A stretch of DNA of 64,000 nt from Benincasa hispida (GCF_009727055.1 NC_052351.1:10903203-10967202); one strand, 5' to 3'; numbered from the stretch's first letter, positions 21,797-33,410 are shown. The notes: generated from the letters alone by a model not told the origin. Made by a program: numbers and translations.

Positions 21797-23640
21797 TTGT
21801 GTGCGTTACTGATCAACGGTTGGAATCTCCTTTTGCTGTGGTTGTTGTGGTAATGAAATTGGAAAAAAATAAAAATAAAAAGATAAATCTATGTTCTATA
21901 ATTATGATTAACGACTCACTAATGATATTTTGTGTAGATATCTAGCAGATTTTCCAAAAAGTGAAGAAACATGGCCCTGAATTTATTTTTCACTATATTT
22001 CAAAATGTGTTTGGTTCCAATCTAAAATCTTAAATTTGGATTGAAATTTGAAATTTGTGTTTAGTTGTGAAAATTAAAATGCACAAAAGGTTAATATGTG
22101 TTTTGTAAACTTAAACGGAAATAATTTTAAATACTTAATAATGAGTTGTGATTTAGTTGACAAAACCCTCTCTATTATTTTATTTTATTTTTTTAGTAAA
22201 GAAAGTTGGAACCCCTGTTTTTTTATTTTTTAAAACAAAAGTAAAAACCAATGGAAACAACATTTTCAAAACAGGTCATTTTTTAATTGTTTTTAAAGTA
22301 AGTATACCAAACATATTTTCTTTTCTTTTCTTTTTTATTTGTATTTTTATTTTGAAAAGATAACAATGAAAGGAAGAATGATGCTCGTATTTCGAACTTC
22401 GAAGGACATAGAAAAATCTACCCTACTTTCTAAATTTCTAGATTTTTGTCTTTTTACTTGTGTCATATTTGTGTGAAATTACTAAAGCAAATCATCTAGT
22501 TCACAGTGGTGGAAGGCGATTCTAGTAACCCCTCCTCCGATGAAAATCCACCTTTTGAACACCATATTCAGTGAAAACCCAACATTTTTTGTGATGACTC
22601 TTGCAACTGGAAAAAAGATATATTAAAGATGTTTCTGTATTTTTTGCTGATGATAACATAAGCAAAAAGACAATTTTTAAGTCTCAAACGATAAGACAAT
22701 ATTCATTTTGGACCTTTTTTAAGGATTGGATTCGTCAAACGGAACCAAACAGATAATTTAATGTTTTGAAAATAACAAAAATTACATTATAAATAATAAA
22801 TAATAAATTAAAAAAAAAAACCAATACAAGCATATTTCAAATTGAGGAATCACTTGACTTCAAATGTAGTTTGAAAGTTCAAATATCTACCCCACAATAC
22901 CAAAAATAATAATAATAATAATCAAATTAACGTTTGTTTTTGTCAATAACAAACTTCACATTATGTCTTCTCAATGACTTTTATCCTAGTTCTTGTGATC
23001 AACGGTTGGATCTTCTTTTTTTTTTCTTTTTCTTTGTCGCCGTTGTTTTGTTAGGCAATAAAAAAAATAAAAACATAAATCTATGATGTAAAATTATAAT
23101 TAACGACTTATTAATCCAGTTTAGTATGGATAATTATCTGGTTCACTTTCCAAAAAGTGAAAATTTATATTTTCATTTTGTCTTGGGATTTCCCTAATTC
23201 ACTAATCAACCCGGAGGACAAATAATTTGGTTCGTTTGGTAACCATTTTTTTTTTTAAATTAAGTATATTGACACTATCCTCTCTTCCAAATTTCTTCAT
23301 TTGTTATCTAATTTTTCACAAATGGTTTAAAAAATCAAACCAAAACTTGAGAACTAAAAAAAGCAATTTTCAAAAAATTGCTTTTGTTTTAGGAATTTGG
23401 TTAAGAATTCAACTATATACTTCAAAAAGATGCAAATTATTGTAATGATATAGATTTAATTTTTTAAAAAAATAAAAAAACCAAATAGTTACACATTAAT
23501 ATTTTGTCAATGACAAACATTAAAGTGAGCTATTAAAAGCATATTTGAAGATTAAGGAATCACTAACATGTAATATACTTTGAAAGTTCAAACATACACC
23601 CGACAATAAAATAAAATTAAAAAACAAAATCAAACATACT
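21797..23640. repeat. Tandem duplication of the pectinesterase 3' flank
   Basis: The sequence following the stop codon (about 21808-21966) recurs at about 22992-23161. Shared segments include 'gatcaacggttgga', 'aaataaaaa...ataaatctatg', 'attaacgact' and 'ttccaaaaagtgaa'. Further on, 22827-22912 matches 23538-23620 ('aagcatattt', 'aggaatcact', 'tttgaaagttcaaa'). The two copies are therefore in tandem but of unequal length (offset about 1.19 kb at the start and 0.71 kb at the end), meaning that copy 1 gained or copy 2 lost about 480 bases. The second copy has no coding exon, so it may be what remains of a tandem gene copy. Confidence 0.65.
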
Positions 23641-24551
23641 ACAAATATAAATTAATAAATATTATGAGCTGTGGGTAGTGATTAAAAAATAAAAAGAATG
23701 TAATTTAGTTTCTAAAATAGTGGGTTTTAAAAAAAACACACATAGAATGAGATCATGCTTCCCAATATACATGGCCCAAATCCGATTGAAGACGATAGAT
23801 CTTATTATCTTTAATTCTCAAGTGGGTAGCATCATTTCTCATTTCGGAAAACACCAATTATTATTATTATTTTAAAATAACGACGTGCTTCCAATTATCT
23901 AGGGGAATCCCAAAAGCAATGAGTGGAATTTTTCAGTATAACAAACAAAATCATTTCCCCTCGTTTATTCGAAAAAAGTGGATTAATCTTTGAGTGGGAT
24001 ATTTATTTATATATTAAAAAAAACTTGATTTGATGATTATCCATATGGTATGCACGAAAAAAAAAAAGGAATTAAAATAAGTTTAAAAGATGGTGGAAGA
24101 CGTAACGGGAATCAAAGAAAAAGATTATTAGAATTTGTTTAATTAGAAATTTAGATCCATTTTGACTATATATTATGGCGGATTCTGCAATTTGAAGATA
24201 TTAAATGTAGCCTTTTAATTTTCCCATAATGTCTTGAAATGATATATGGCAGCGCTTTTCTCTCGTTCCACCACTCATTATCTTTTTCATTATATTTTCT
24301 AATTTAATTCTCAATCCTCTATTTTTCTCAACACCTCTCTTTCTTCAGTTCTTTTTTTATTATAGCCTTTAATTTTCTCTAATTCTAATTCGATGATCTG
24401 GGTTTTGTTGAATCCAAAAATTTCCTCTAAACCAAAATGAATATGTTCCTATGAACAACCCCTGTAATATAGCAATGTTATTTCTCTTTGTTCCTTATTC
24501 CATTTTAAATTCTCCCATTATTTTACCATAGCAATTCATCTTCACTCAACT
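23641..24551. other. AT-rich upstream region of the RIC gene
   Basis: No gene is seen. Short poly-A/T runs are frequent. The pyrimidine-rich stretch at 24260-24500 is likely to hold the RIC promoter and leader. Confidence 0.4.
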
Positions 24552-25288
24552 ATGTCTTCCAAAATGAAAGGAATTTACAAAAGTTTCAAATACATCACTC
24601 AAATTTTCGGTAATTATATCTCTCTCTTGCTATCATTTTCTTTTTCCTTTTTAAATTTTATTAAATCACTACTAAACTCAAAAGCTTATGATTGTAGTGG
24701 TGAAAGATCGTGAGATAGAAATCGGATATCCGACCGATGTGAAGCATGTAGCTCATATCGGGTTGGATAGTTCATCTCTATCCGCTTCGGCTCCTAGTTG
24801 GGTATATGATCTTTCTCTTATTATTTTCTTTTTTTCAAAATATATATATATATATATATATATATTTGCTCTTCGGATGTATAATTTTCATCCCTTGTTT
24901 GAAAAATAATAATAACACAGATGAATGAATTTAAAGCTGGTGACGTGAGTGAACGAAGGGATTCGAGTTCAACCGCAGTAACTGCTCTTACTCATTGGTC
25001 CACTCATTCACAAGGTTTGTAATTTTAAAAAATAATCCTATTAAATTTTCGAAGGGATTAAGGTTAATTAATTACCAATTTTGACATGGATTTGCTTTCT
25101 GTGTTTGATGGCCAGAATTTGATCTTTCCATAGGTTACCAATCGGCATCCGACATGTCGTTGGAGCTTCCGAAGAAACCAAAGAAAAAAAAGAGCTGCAA
25201 GAATACGACGTCGTCGTCATCAAAAACAACGAAGTCAAAACCTACCTGTAATAATCCAGTGGAGCCGATCCCAAATTATCAAATTTAG
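24552..25288 (+). CDS. ROP-interactive CRIB-motif (RIC) protein, RIC9/10/11-like
   Basis: Four exons (24552-24609, 24698-24801, 24921-25014, 25116-25288) with GT-AG introns encode 142 residues. RIC proteins bind active ROP (Rho of plants) GTPases through a CRIB motif and pass the signal to actin, microtubules or exocytosis at the plasma membrane. The N-terminus [19 protein letters not shown] is the typical start of this RIC subgroup. The CRIB motif at residues 28-41 reads [14 protein letters not shown], with I28, P31, H36, H39 and G41 of the consensus ISxPxxFxHxxHxG. Then comes SAPSWMNEFK, as in relatives. The C-terminal third is Ser-rich and strongly basic ([11 protein letters not shown]), which may help membrane or nuclear targeting. 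The short exons hide the gene from simple ORF searches; I built it by hand from splice sites and family similarity. Confidence 0.88.
24841..24865. repeat. (TA)n microsatellite in RIC intron 2
   Basis: About 25 bases of pure TA repeat lie between RIC exons 2 and 3, 39 bases after the donor. Confidence 0.9.
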
Positions 25289-26046
25289 AACAAATCATAT
25301 GGCTTAGATTTTCCAGAATTTGTCACAACTTTTCGAAAGTTTTTTTTTTTCTTTTACTGGAATCCATATTTGTTAATAGTTCTTTTGTTTTTTTTTTTTT
25401 TTTTTTTATAACCTCGGTTGCGTAAATAATAGAAGACCGAGGCTGCTGATTTCTTTCCATTCTCTTTAGTTTAGAAGGATCCACCAATTCATCTCCATAA
25501 TTAATTCAAAATTTTATTTCTAAATTACAATCTCATATTACTATAATACACTTTATATATTTCGATTAGAGGAAAATAACAACGTAAAGTTGTTTCTTCA
25601 TTATAAATAATGTTGGCACGGAAACCCACACAAGCCCTAGAGTGTTCTCTGGTCCCCTCATATGGTCCTAACACCTCACTCGAGGTGAGCTACAAAAGAA
25701 CTTGTATTAGCTTGGTACAGAGTGGAGTATACTCCGATGCATAAGTTAGCACATGAAGTTTTTAACTCAACTAGGTATAGAAAATTTGCTTATCCCTTGA
25801 GGCGGTTGGTGTAGGACTATTTATAAGGCTTATCATCGGACTCTCAATTACATATATGTGCAATACCGGTGGTGCGCTTATGCCTTACCTCGGACAACCA
25901 TCAACAAATAACATCGATTAAAATCTCTTTGTGAAATTTCAATTCTACCATTAGTTCAATTGTTTTTTTTTTTTTTTTTTGGTTAAATGATAGAGTTAGT
26001 CTCTAGACATTTAACTTTATATCTAATAGATTACCTAGCACATACA

Positions 26047-26079
<33 letters not shown>

Positions 26080-26280
26080 TAAATTAACAAAGTTATCAGA
26101 TATAAAATTAAAAATTTGTGTATCATTCAACATAACTCTCAATTTTATGCCTAATAGCTAGGTTCATGTGAATCTTAAATACTGTCAAATAAGTCAATGA
26201 TTTATTAGATACAAAATTGAAAACTAAAAGACTTACCCAAAAAAATGTAAAGACAAATTGTTGTGTGACAATTCTTAGTT
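25289..26280. other. RIC 3' flank and unassigned intergenic DNA
   Basis: The first 200 bases probably include the 3' UTR, with poly-T runs. From about 25610 to 25920 the base composition is less AT-rich and the text resembles a repeat ('ggtgtaggactatttataagg' area), but I found no ends, second copy or domain for it. Confidence 0.4.
26039..26076. repeat. (ACAT)n microsatellite
   Basis: Nine or so tandem ACAT/CATA units. Confidence 0.9.
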
Positions 26281-27010
26281 GGACCCATGAGGTAAGTTTA
26301 ATGGAGCCTAGGAGAGGAGCTCAAGAGGGCCCATGGGAGAGCTTAAGAGACCTTAGAAAGAGCTCAATGGCACTCATGAAGTAAGCTTAGAGGAGCCTAG
26401 GAGAGAGTTCAAGAGAACCTATGGGGAGCATAAGACAACTTAGAGAGAGCTCAATTTGACCGATGAGGTAAGCTTAATGGAGCTTAAAAAAGCTTAGGAG
26501 AGTGTCTATTGTAGCTCAAAAGAGCCTAGCAAAGAGTTCAAGAGGACCCATAGGGAAGTCTAAGAGAGCTTACAGAGAGCTCAGTGGGACCCATGAGGAG
26601 AGTTCACGAGAGTGCTTGAGAGGACTCATGAGCTGAGCTTGGAGGAGCCTAGGAGAGTCTAAGGAAGCTTAGACATGAAGAGCCTAAGACTAGAGTAGCC
26701 TAGGAGAGCTCAGTGAGATTCATAAGGTGAGCTTAGAGGAGCCTAGGATAGTATAAGAAAGCTTGGGCATGAGAAGCCTAAGTCTCGAACAACCTATGAG
26801 TGCTTAGAGAAGCCTAGACGTGATGAGCCTAGGAGAATCTAAAAAAGACCTAGGCATGAAAAGCATAATTAGAGAGTTCAAGGGTCTCTAAGAGGGCTTA
26901 GAAGAGTATAAGGAAGCTTAGGCATGAGATGCCTAAGTCTAAAGCAGTTTAAGATAGCTTAGAGGAGACTAAGCCTGGAGGGGCCTAGGAGAGCTCAATT
27001 GAGCGATTGA
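26281..27010. repeat. Degenerate tandem repeat, about 88-bp period
   Basis: Units start near 'cccatgaggtaagctta' and go through 'gagcctaggagag', 'ctcaagag' and 'gagagctcaa'. Starts at about 26281, 26369 and 26457 are 88 bases apart; the next, at 26585, is 128 bases on, with about 40 extra bases. Later units (26630-27010) are shorter and built from 'gcctaggagagtctaagga' and 'agcttaggcatgag' sub-units. It is unusually purine-rich on the plus strand, has no coding potential in any frame, and ends where ordinary AT-rich DNA resumes. Confidence 0.8.
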
Positions 27011-28110
27011 AGCTTAAGTCGTCCATATTCATAACGAATGACCCATGAAGAAAACCATGATTAGAATTTGAGTGTTGCATTCGTTGTAGTAATAATGAGG
27101 TAACCGCCCATCAAATTAACCCAATAGTTCCAAGAATTTAGGAGGGACATTATGAGTTGAGTGACCGTTATACTTTATCATTCTATATAAGCCACCTAAG
27201 TCCTTGGTCGAATGTATGCCCAAATACCTTACTGTTTTTCCACTATCTAGTTACTCAGAAACAAAAGACTGACTTGAACGTCAAAGTGGGTGTAGCTAGA
27301 CACAAAACCAATGTTCATACACTCAGACAAATTTCTTCCAAAAAAATAAATTTACTGTTGATCCATTTTTTTTTTTTTTTTTTTGCATCAACACAAATGA
27401 TTAAACACTCTAAAGTTAAGGTATACTTAGACACGAAAGTGAAAGTTTGAGGACATATTATAAGTTTAAAGTTTATGAACTTATTTGATACAAATGTGAA
27501 AGATTAGAGATTAAACTTGCAATTTAATTATATTTTTTCTAATTTTTTTTTAGATATTAAGGCTAAATATTTATTTAATTTAAAAGGGATTCCTACATAA
27601 AAGGCCTAAAAAAAGTTCATATTACATTAAGGTCTTGAACATTTCATTTTTTTATTTTTCTTACAAAAAAGATCTATTGGTCTCCCTATTTTCACTAATA
27701 TCAGTGACTATTTACAATTTAGTCATCATTTACATTTTATATATATATTATTCTTTCTCCCCCATGCACATGCATATTCTTTCTCCCCATGCATATATTC
27801 TCTCCCTTCGTGCTTCAAGGTTATTTCTTCCTCCTCTCTCTCTCTTTTCTCCTTCCGACAATGTGACTTACAAATGGAAGATGGATGGCATAGGGCGATT
27901 TAGCAACGGGACGAGCATGGGATGACAAGAACGGTGATGGTGGACTCAGAGTAGACGAACGACAATGATTTGGAGCAAATGAACAGCGATAGCAGACTCA
28001 AAGCAAATGAACAGGCGACGATGGACTCAAAGTAAATTAACAACGTCGGGACTCGGCGTATACGAACGACAGACCCGAGTCAACTTTTAGTTTTGTTTTT
28101 TTTTCCTACT
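27011..28110. other. Intergenic DNA with a short imperfect tandem repeat
   Basis: No gene is seen. At 27910-28080 a GC-richer stretch holds several copies of a roughly 30-45 base unit ('gactcaaagcaaatgaacag' and variants, with 'gaacgac' spacers). It lies just before the dispersed repeat at 28111. Confidence 0.45.
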
Positions 28111-28565
28111 TTTTATATATACTATGATATATATGTACTTTTTTTTAGCTTCTGGTGGAAATTTAATATATTCTGTAGTATATATTTATTTATTTGATAT
28201 AAACGAGTATTTTTTTTATTTAGACTTATTGTATTATGATATATATATACTGTGGAATAAATAAAATTTATGAAGATTTATATATTGTGGTGTATTTTAT
28301 ATATTGATTTATATTGTGATTTATGTTCAATATTTAGTCAATCTCTAATTTATAAACTGTAGTATATTTCATATATTTGTTAGAATATTTTCAAATACCT
28401 AACAAAATGTTTTAAGGTATATTTAATAACTATGAATTCGTAAAAAATGTTCTAAGGTATATTTAAAATAACCATTAATCCATAAAAATAAAAATAAAAA
28501 GGCAATAAGTTGATACGTGAAAACCAAGTATATAGAAAATAAAATTTCATTAAATGCATTTTTTA
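28111..28565 (+). repeat. Dispersed repeat family X, copy 1
   Basis: This AT-rich block aligns by eye with 39590-40115: shared segments in the same order are 'tatatactatgatatat', 'gatataaa(c/t)gag', 'aatttatgttcaatatt' type, 'tcaaatacctaacaaaatgtt' and 'agaaaataaaatttcatt'. It has no coding capacity. It is probably a piece of a non-coding transposon. Confidence 0.65.
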
Positions 28566-28810
28566 AAAAATTGAAAAATAGAACAAATTACAAAAAATGT
28601 ATTTTCTCTGTCTTATTGATAAATGAGAAAATTTATATTAAATGCATTTTCTTTCTATATAATAAATGTATTTTTTTTCTCCCCATAATTAAAGTAACTT
28701 TGAAAATAGGAAAAAATATATAAAAATAGGATATAAATAAACAAAAATGATATAATCATCCAAAATTAACTCTAAAAGTTAGGAAAAATTAAAAGGATAT
28801 TGTCCTTTTA

Positions 28811-28910
28811 GAAACTATTTAGGAAAATATTGTTGTTTTCAAACTATTTGTAAAAATATTGTTGTTTTTTATTTTTTTTTTAAATAAGTCAAGGGTTGAA
28901 AATTCGACAT
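28811..28910. repeat. Left inverted terminal region
   Basis: Inverted match to 33311-33410, imperfect. The motif AATATTGTTGTTTT occurs at about 28827 and 28856. Confidence 0.6.
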
Positions 28911-29078
28911 ATACAGGTCGAATTTTGAACCCTCGCCCTTCCCCTTTCGTATTTTTTATACGTCGAACTTTGAACCCTCGACCTTTCCCTAACATTATTA
29001 TTAAGTCTGTTTAATTATCATTCCGGAGACCTTCCTCATAATTATTTGATGTGAGAGAACGAAATACCCTCCTTCGAA

Positions 29079-29600
29079 GACCTTCCTCATAACACCCATA
29101 ATTATTTGATGTGTTAAAAATAATTTTGTATTAGGAGAGAACGAAAGAGGGAAGACTAAGAGAGAGAGCGAGAGTTTCCAGTTTTTTTCTTTTTAACTTG
29201 GGAGTTTCCAGCTTGATATGTTATTCTTTCTAACCCATTCATTGGTACATATCTGGCACGAAGCTTCAAGCTTGGGAGTTTCCAGTTTTTTTCTTTTTTG
29301 GAAACTTTATGAATGGTAGTTTTTTCATCTCAAGTGATTTGATGTGGAGAGAACAAAAGACCTTCCTCACAACACTCATAATTATTTAATGTGTTATAAA
29401 TAATTTTGTATTTGGAGAGAACGAAAGAGGGAAGAGTAAGAGAGAGTGAGATTTTGAGAGAGAGCGAGAGTTCGAGAGAGCGAAATCCTGAGTACGAGAG
29501 CGAGATCTTGAGAGTGAGAGCGAGATCTTGAGAGTGAGAGTGAGATCCTGAGAACGAGAGCGAGAGCGAGATGTTAGCGAGAGTGAGATATCCGTACAAA
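29079..29600. repeat. Direct repeat (about 280-bp offset) and GAGAGCGAG tract
   Basis: The segment starting 'gaccttcctcataacac' at 29079 recurs at 29359 and runs for about 100 bases through 'taattttgtatt(a/t)ggagagaacgaaagaggga'; a shorter third copy starts near 29030. Both long copies run into tracts of GAGAGCGAGATCTTGA-like repeats (29158-29175 and 29440-29590). Read on the minus strand the tract gives a Leu/Ser-rich open frame at 29330-29599, which is an artefact of the repeat. Confidence 0.75.
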
Positions 29601-30719
29601 TTTTTCTTTTTTTTTTTTTATTTAATTCCCCATTCCACCTTCTTCTTTCTTTCTTCCTTTTTTTTTTAATTTTTCATTTTATAAAAACAATTTCTAAAAA
29701 TATTTTATTATTATTTAAAAAAAAATTAAAAAAAAACTCCATCAAAATCTTGGAACCAAATGTACAAAAGGAATCCAAGATCATTATTGTAAAATCTTTT
29801 AAACTATTGACCTCATTACTGTGATTAAAATTTTTGTTCTTTATATCAATTAATCTTATTTATAGACTTGCTTGTGAAGGTTTTGAGTGTTGATTTGATT
29901 TATTATGTCCCCAAATTATTATCTAAAATATGTAAATTTAAATATTGAAGTTTTTTTTTACCTAACTTTTTCGATTTAGACTATCTGATGTTATTATTTA
30001 TGTCAGTGACATTTAAAAGCTTCTATATCAAAATAATTATTATTTATTCATTTAAAATAATAAATTAAAAAAATAATATTTCATAAAAATTAAAAAATGT
30101 AAATTAAATATATCATTTATATAAAAATAATTACAAAAATCAATGTGTCCCACAAGGCGGACGTCGGTCGATTTCGAGACTGGTTATCATCGCGACTTCG
30201 AACTTGAGGTTGCTCGGTTCTTCTTGTGTTGCTCTTAGTACCTCTACAGGCGCTTTCATAATATAAATATTCATTATGCTCTCCACGACTGGCCATGTCC
30301 ATGCACGTATGAAGACGAAGGACCAGCCTCTGAGTCATAATGTTCTGAACCAAATGTTGGCATCTATCATCATCGGACTAACATAATCAGTTTGACTCTG
30401 CGTCTGCATCATAGGGGGCAACTCTTCCACATTATGTGCAACCTCATCAAAAACTCATCCTCTTCCCGAACAGGTCCTCTACCGTCTAGAAGCTGGTGAA
30501 GGAACAATAGGTATATCGTATCATATAATGAATTTCCTCCATATAGCTTTGTTGTACACTACATATAGTAAGAACTTGGTTCGGATCATTCGCAACCCTC
30601 ACGGGAATCTACGGTTTGTTCGATCTCTGTGAATTATTAAAACAATATAGACAATATTATTAAAATAAATTTAATTTAAAAATAATTTAGATAATATTCA
30701 TTTACCAGATGACCCACAG

Positions 30720-31990
30720 TTGCTCCCGACGAGTGATGTTTGCCTTGTGATATATATTATACCAATGAATATATTATGGAGTGACATCTGTGTCAAACTG
30801 TTCAGGAGGAAACCCCACACTACAATAAACTGTGCACTGATAGTGCCATCGCACATACCAAATTGCAACTTTTTCGGACCAATCTCCAGTCCTTAGGTCA
30901 TATCAATGCTAGTAAGCGGTTCAGTATAATTACAAGAGAATTGGGACATCCTGCTGAAAAACCGAAATTGTTTCATCACGTCCAGGGAGATGCCACTTTG
31001 CGACCAATTTGGAAAAACATTTATGAGAGGAACTACATCATGTCCGCAAATGTTTTTGAACGCATTCCTTAAAATAGTCAAAGTATGGTCATAATAATTT
31101 ATTACCGATCTCCCAAATAACCTGAAACACAAAATATTATATTAGAGAATATAAAAACAAATACAATAAAAATGTGTATAAATAATCAATTAGGTCAGTG
31201 TAATGTACTTGTTTAGGTTGAAGCAGATCTGTATCTATACTAGCTGACTACATGTGTGGTCTGTCCTAGTCACACAAAATTTGTTCTCTCCATCTAAATT
31301 TTTAAATTGATAATTTAGAATTTAAATTAACTAGATCAGTGATATAAATAATTAATTAATTAAACAAACATACGAGAACCGTAGGCTCGTTCCAACTAAC
31401 TAGAGTCTCATTAACCATTGTAACGTGTGGGCATTTGATGGAAATTACTCCAAGCCCATATTGCAAAAGCTATGAGAGGCCGCCAGCAACTCTCTCGATC
31501 CTCAAGTTCTTGTTGCTTCTGCATAGTTGTCTATACAACCATGCTAAAGCATGCTCCAACCACACAAATACCGCCCTGGCATCATGGAGGTTGCTAACTT
31601 AGGGACATCAAGGGGTTTGAAACAAAATGGCTTTGATTTATCTTAAATAGGACTTCCACCCATCATTTTGTTAGTATATATGCTCGGGCGCATATCTTAT
31701 GACGGTTTTCCCTCGTTGCATCATCTGATGCAGTCTGACGAATTTGTGTTCCTAAATATTGAAACTAACTACCCCTCCGCTATGCTCTAATCTGTCGGCA
31801 GGTAGGGTCATACCGAGGTACAGTTGATTTTCATCTAACTAGTCACGTAACATCACATCTGGTGACGCGGCTCACCGCAACATGGTAACCCCAACAACAC
31901 TCTATGTCTTGTAGAGTGGATAGGTGCACATCTCCAAACAGACTATAGAATTAATGCATCTCAGAAGGCCCATCTCTCGCAAGGTTGTGT
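30720..31990 (-). pseudogene. Plant mobile domain (PMD) protein pseudogene
   Basis: In shifting minus-strand frames the order of a plant mobile domain can be followed. At about 31430-31600 is DARAVFVWLEHALAWLYRQL followed by IERVAGGLS, a stop, and LLQYGLGVISIKCPHV. The functional family text has LAHLYRxLCRA..., IAGxLxLLQxWAWxR and a proline-rich turn. At about 30940-31000 is VAKWHLPGRDETISVFQQDV, which matches the family's V-x-W-H-L-P-D-R-V...Q segment. At about 30740-30780 is YIHWYNIYHKANITRR, matching the Y-x-x-W-Y...TRR segment. Frameshifts and stops are many, and the N-terminal part falls in the gap. PMD genes are known passengers of Mutator-like and gypsy elements. It cannot encode a full protein. 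Confidence 0.65.
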
Positions 31991-32055
31991 GATCAGATGC
32001 CAGTCCAACTGCCAATAAATCAAATCTAGCACACCATAGAGAGTCTAGATGACGC

Positions 32056-32548
32056 NNNNNNNNNNNNNNNNNNNNNNNNNNNNNNNNNNNNNNNNNNNNN
32101 NNNNNNNNNNNNNNNNNNNNNNNNNNNNNNNNNNNNNNNNNNNNNNNNNNNNNNNNNNNNNNNNNNNNNNNNNNNNNNNNNNNNNNNNNNNNNNNNNNNN
32201 NNNNNNNNNNNNNNNNNNNNNNNNNNNNNNNNNNNNNNNNNNNNNNNNNNNNNNNNNNNNNNNNNNNNNNNNNNNNNNNNNNNNNNNNNNNNNNNNNNNN
32301 NNNNNNNNNNNNNNNNNNNNNNNNNNNNNNNNNNNNNNNNNNNNNNNNNNNNNNNNNNNNNNNNNNNNNNNNNNNNNNNNNNNNNNNNNNNNNNNNNNNN
32401 NNNNNNNNNNNNNNNNNNNNNNNNNNNNNNNNNNNNNNNNNNNNNNNNNNNNNNNNNNNNNNNNNNNNNNNNNNNNNNNNNNNNNNNNNNNNNNNNNNNN
32501 NNNNNNNNNNNNNNNNNNNNNNNNNNNNNNNNNNNNNNNNNNNNNNNN
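32056..32548. other. Assembly gap (493 N)
   Basis: Undetermined bases. Open frames reported across it are artefacts. Confidence 1.
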
Positions 32549-32954
32549 TCTTTCGCCATGTCTATCGATATATTTAATTTATCTCAGTCGTTGCTACTGA
32601 GAGAATTATCATTATTTTCTCAAAATTTTGGTTATTTTATTTTAATGTAAATATGTTTAGATGAAAGTCCATTCTCGAGCGTGGTAACTTGCATAACTAA
32701 ACCTTGTTTTAGTCTTAATTATTATAAAAGATGGAAGTTTGAACAATTTTATCTTACAGATAATAACATCTAGTTAATTCAAAGTGTACTAATTAGTGAT
32801 AACATAGCATCCATAATGATAGTTCTTATGATAGTTCTTATGGTTAAATTAATTAAACCTTTAACTAACGTATTGAGAAAATTGAGGATATGGGATGATT
32901 GCATAGGATTAATTAGACTAAGCTTATCCTGATTGTGTAAAGAGCATTAGTTCA

Positions 32955-33060
32955 TGGCGCTCTCTCCTACATCTCGCTTTCAATCTCGCTCTCTCCTATA
33001 ATCTCGCTTTCAATCTCGCTCTCTCCTACAATCTCGCTCTTCTCTTCACAATTCTACTTC
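32955..33060. repeat. CTCGCTCTC tract in the right arm
   Basis: Three copies of 'tctcgctttcaatctcgctctctccta' or a close variant, in the opposite orientation to the GAGAGCGAG tract at 29130-29590. Confidence 0.75.
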
Positions 33061-33310
33061 ACCCACTTATCTTCCTTGTCGAGGGTTGAAGTTTCGACTT
33101 ATGTATATCAAGACTATACAAAATTAGTGAGATTCCCTTCTAGAGCGATATCCTCATCACAAAATTAGCGAGATTTCCATGTATGTCGAAACTTCAACCC
33201 TCCCTAAAATGTTTCTTTGTTTGTTGAAACTTCAACCCTCGACAATCCTAATTTACGTATTGTTTCCAAGTTTTTGTTTGTTTGTCGAGTTCTCAACGTT
33301 CAACCTCTAC

Positions 33311-33410
33311 ATTAATCGAATCCTCGACCCTCGACTTCTAGCCTCGAACTCCCAAAACAACAATATTTCTCTAATAAATTTCAAAACAACAATATTTCTC
33401 TAATAAGTTT
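33311..33410. repeat. Right inverted terminal region
   Basis: Inverted counterpart of 28811-28910. Just outside it, at 33415-33480, a 34-base unit ('aatattaatattaaagatc...') is present twice in tandem. Confidence 0.6.

Larger units (their letters stand above)
28811..33410 (-). mobile_element. Inverted-repeat element (probable MULE) with a plant-mobile-domain pseudogene
   Basis: The ends 28811-28910 and 33311-33410 are inverted relatives of each other. Read inwards, both have two copies of 'aatattgttgtttt' about 30 bases apart, then a 'gtcaagggttga' or 'gtcgagggtcga' segment, then 'attcga'. Further in, both arms carry purine-rich GAGAGCGAG tracts (29130-29590, and inverted at 32955-33050). 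Long, internally repetitive inverted ends fit Mutator-like elements. The interior holds the decayed plant-mobile-domain gene described separately and the 493-base gap. No transposase is seen, though the gap could hide part of one. Exact ends and a 9-bp target-site duplication could not be fixed. Confidence 0.6.

Noticed and set aside
29330..29599. Leu/Ser-rich 89-residue frame on the minus strand
   Set aside because: Produced by translating the GAGAGCGAG simple repeat; no domain and no support as a gene.
32026..32600. Two open frames of about 180 residues on both strands
   Set aside because: They consist almost wholly of undetermined bases in the assembly gap.
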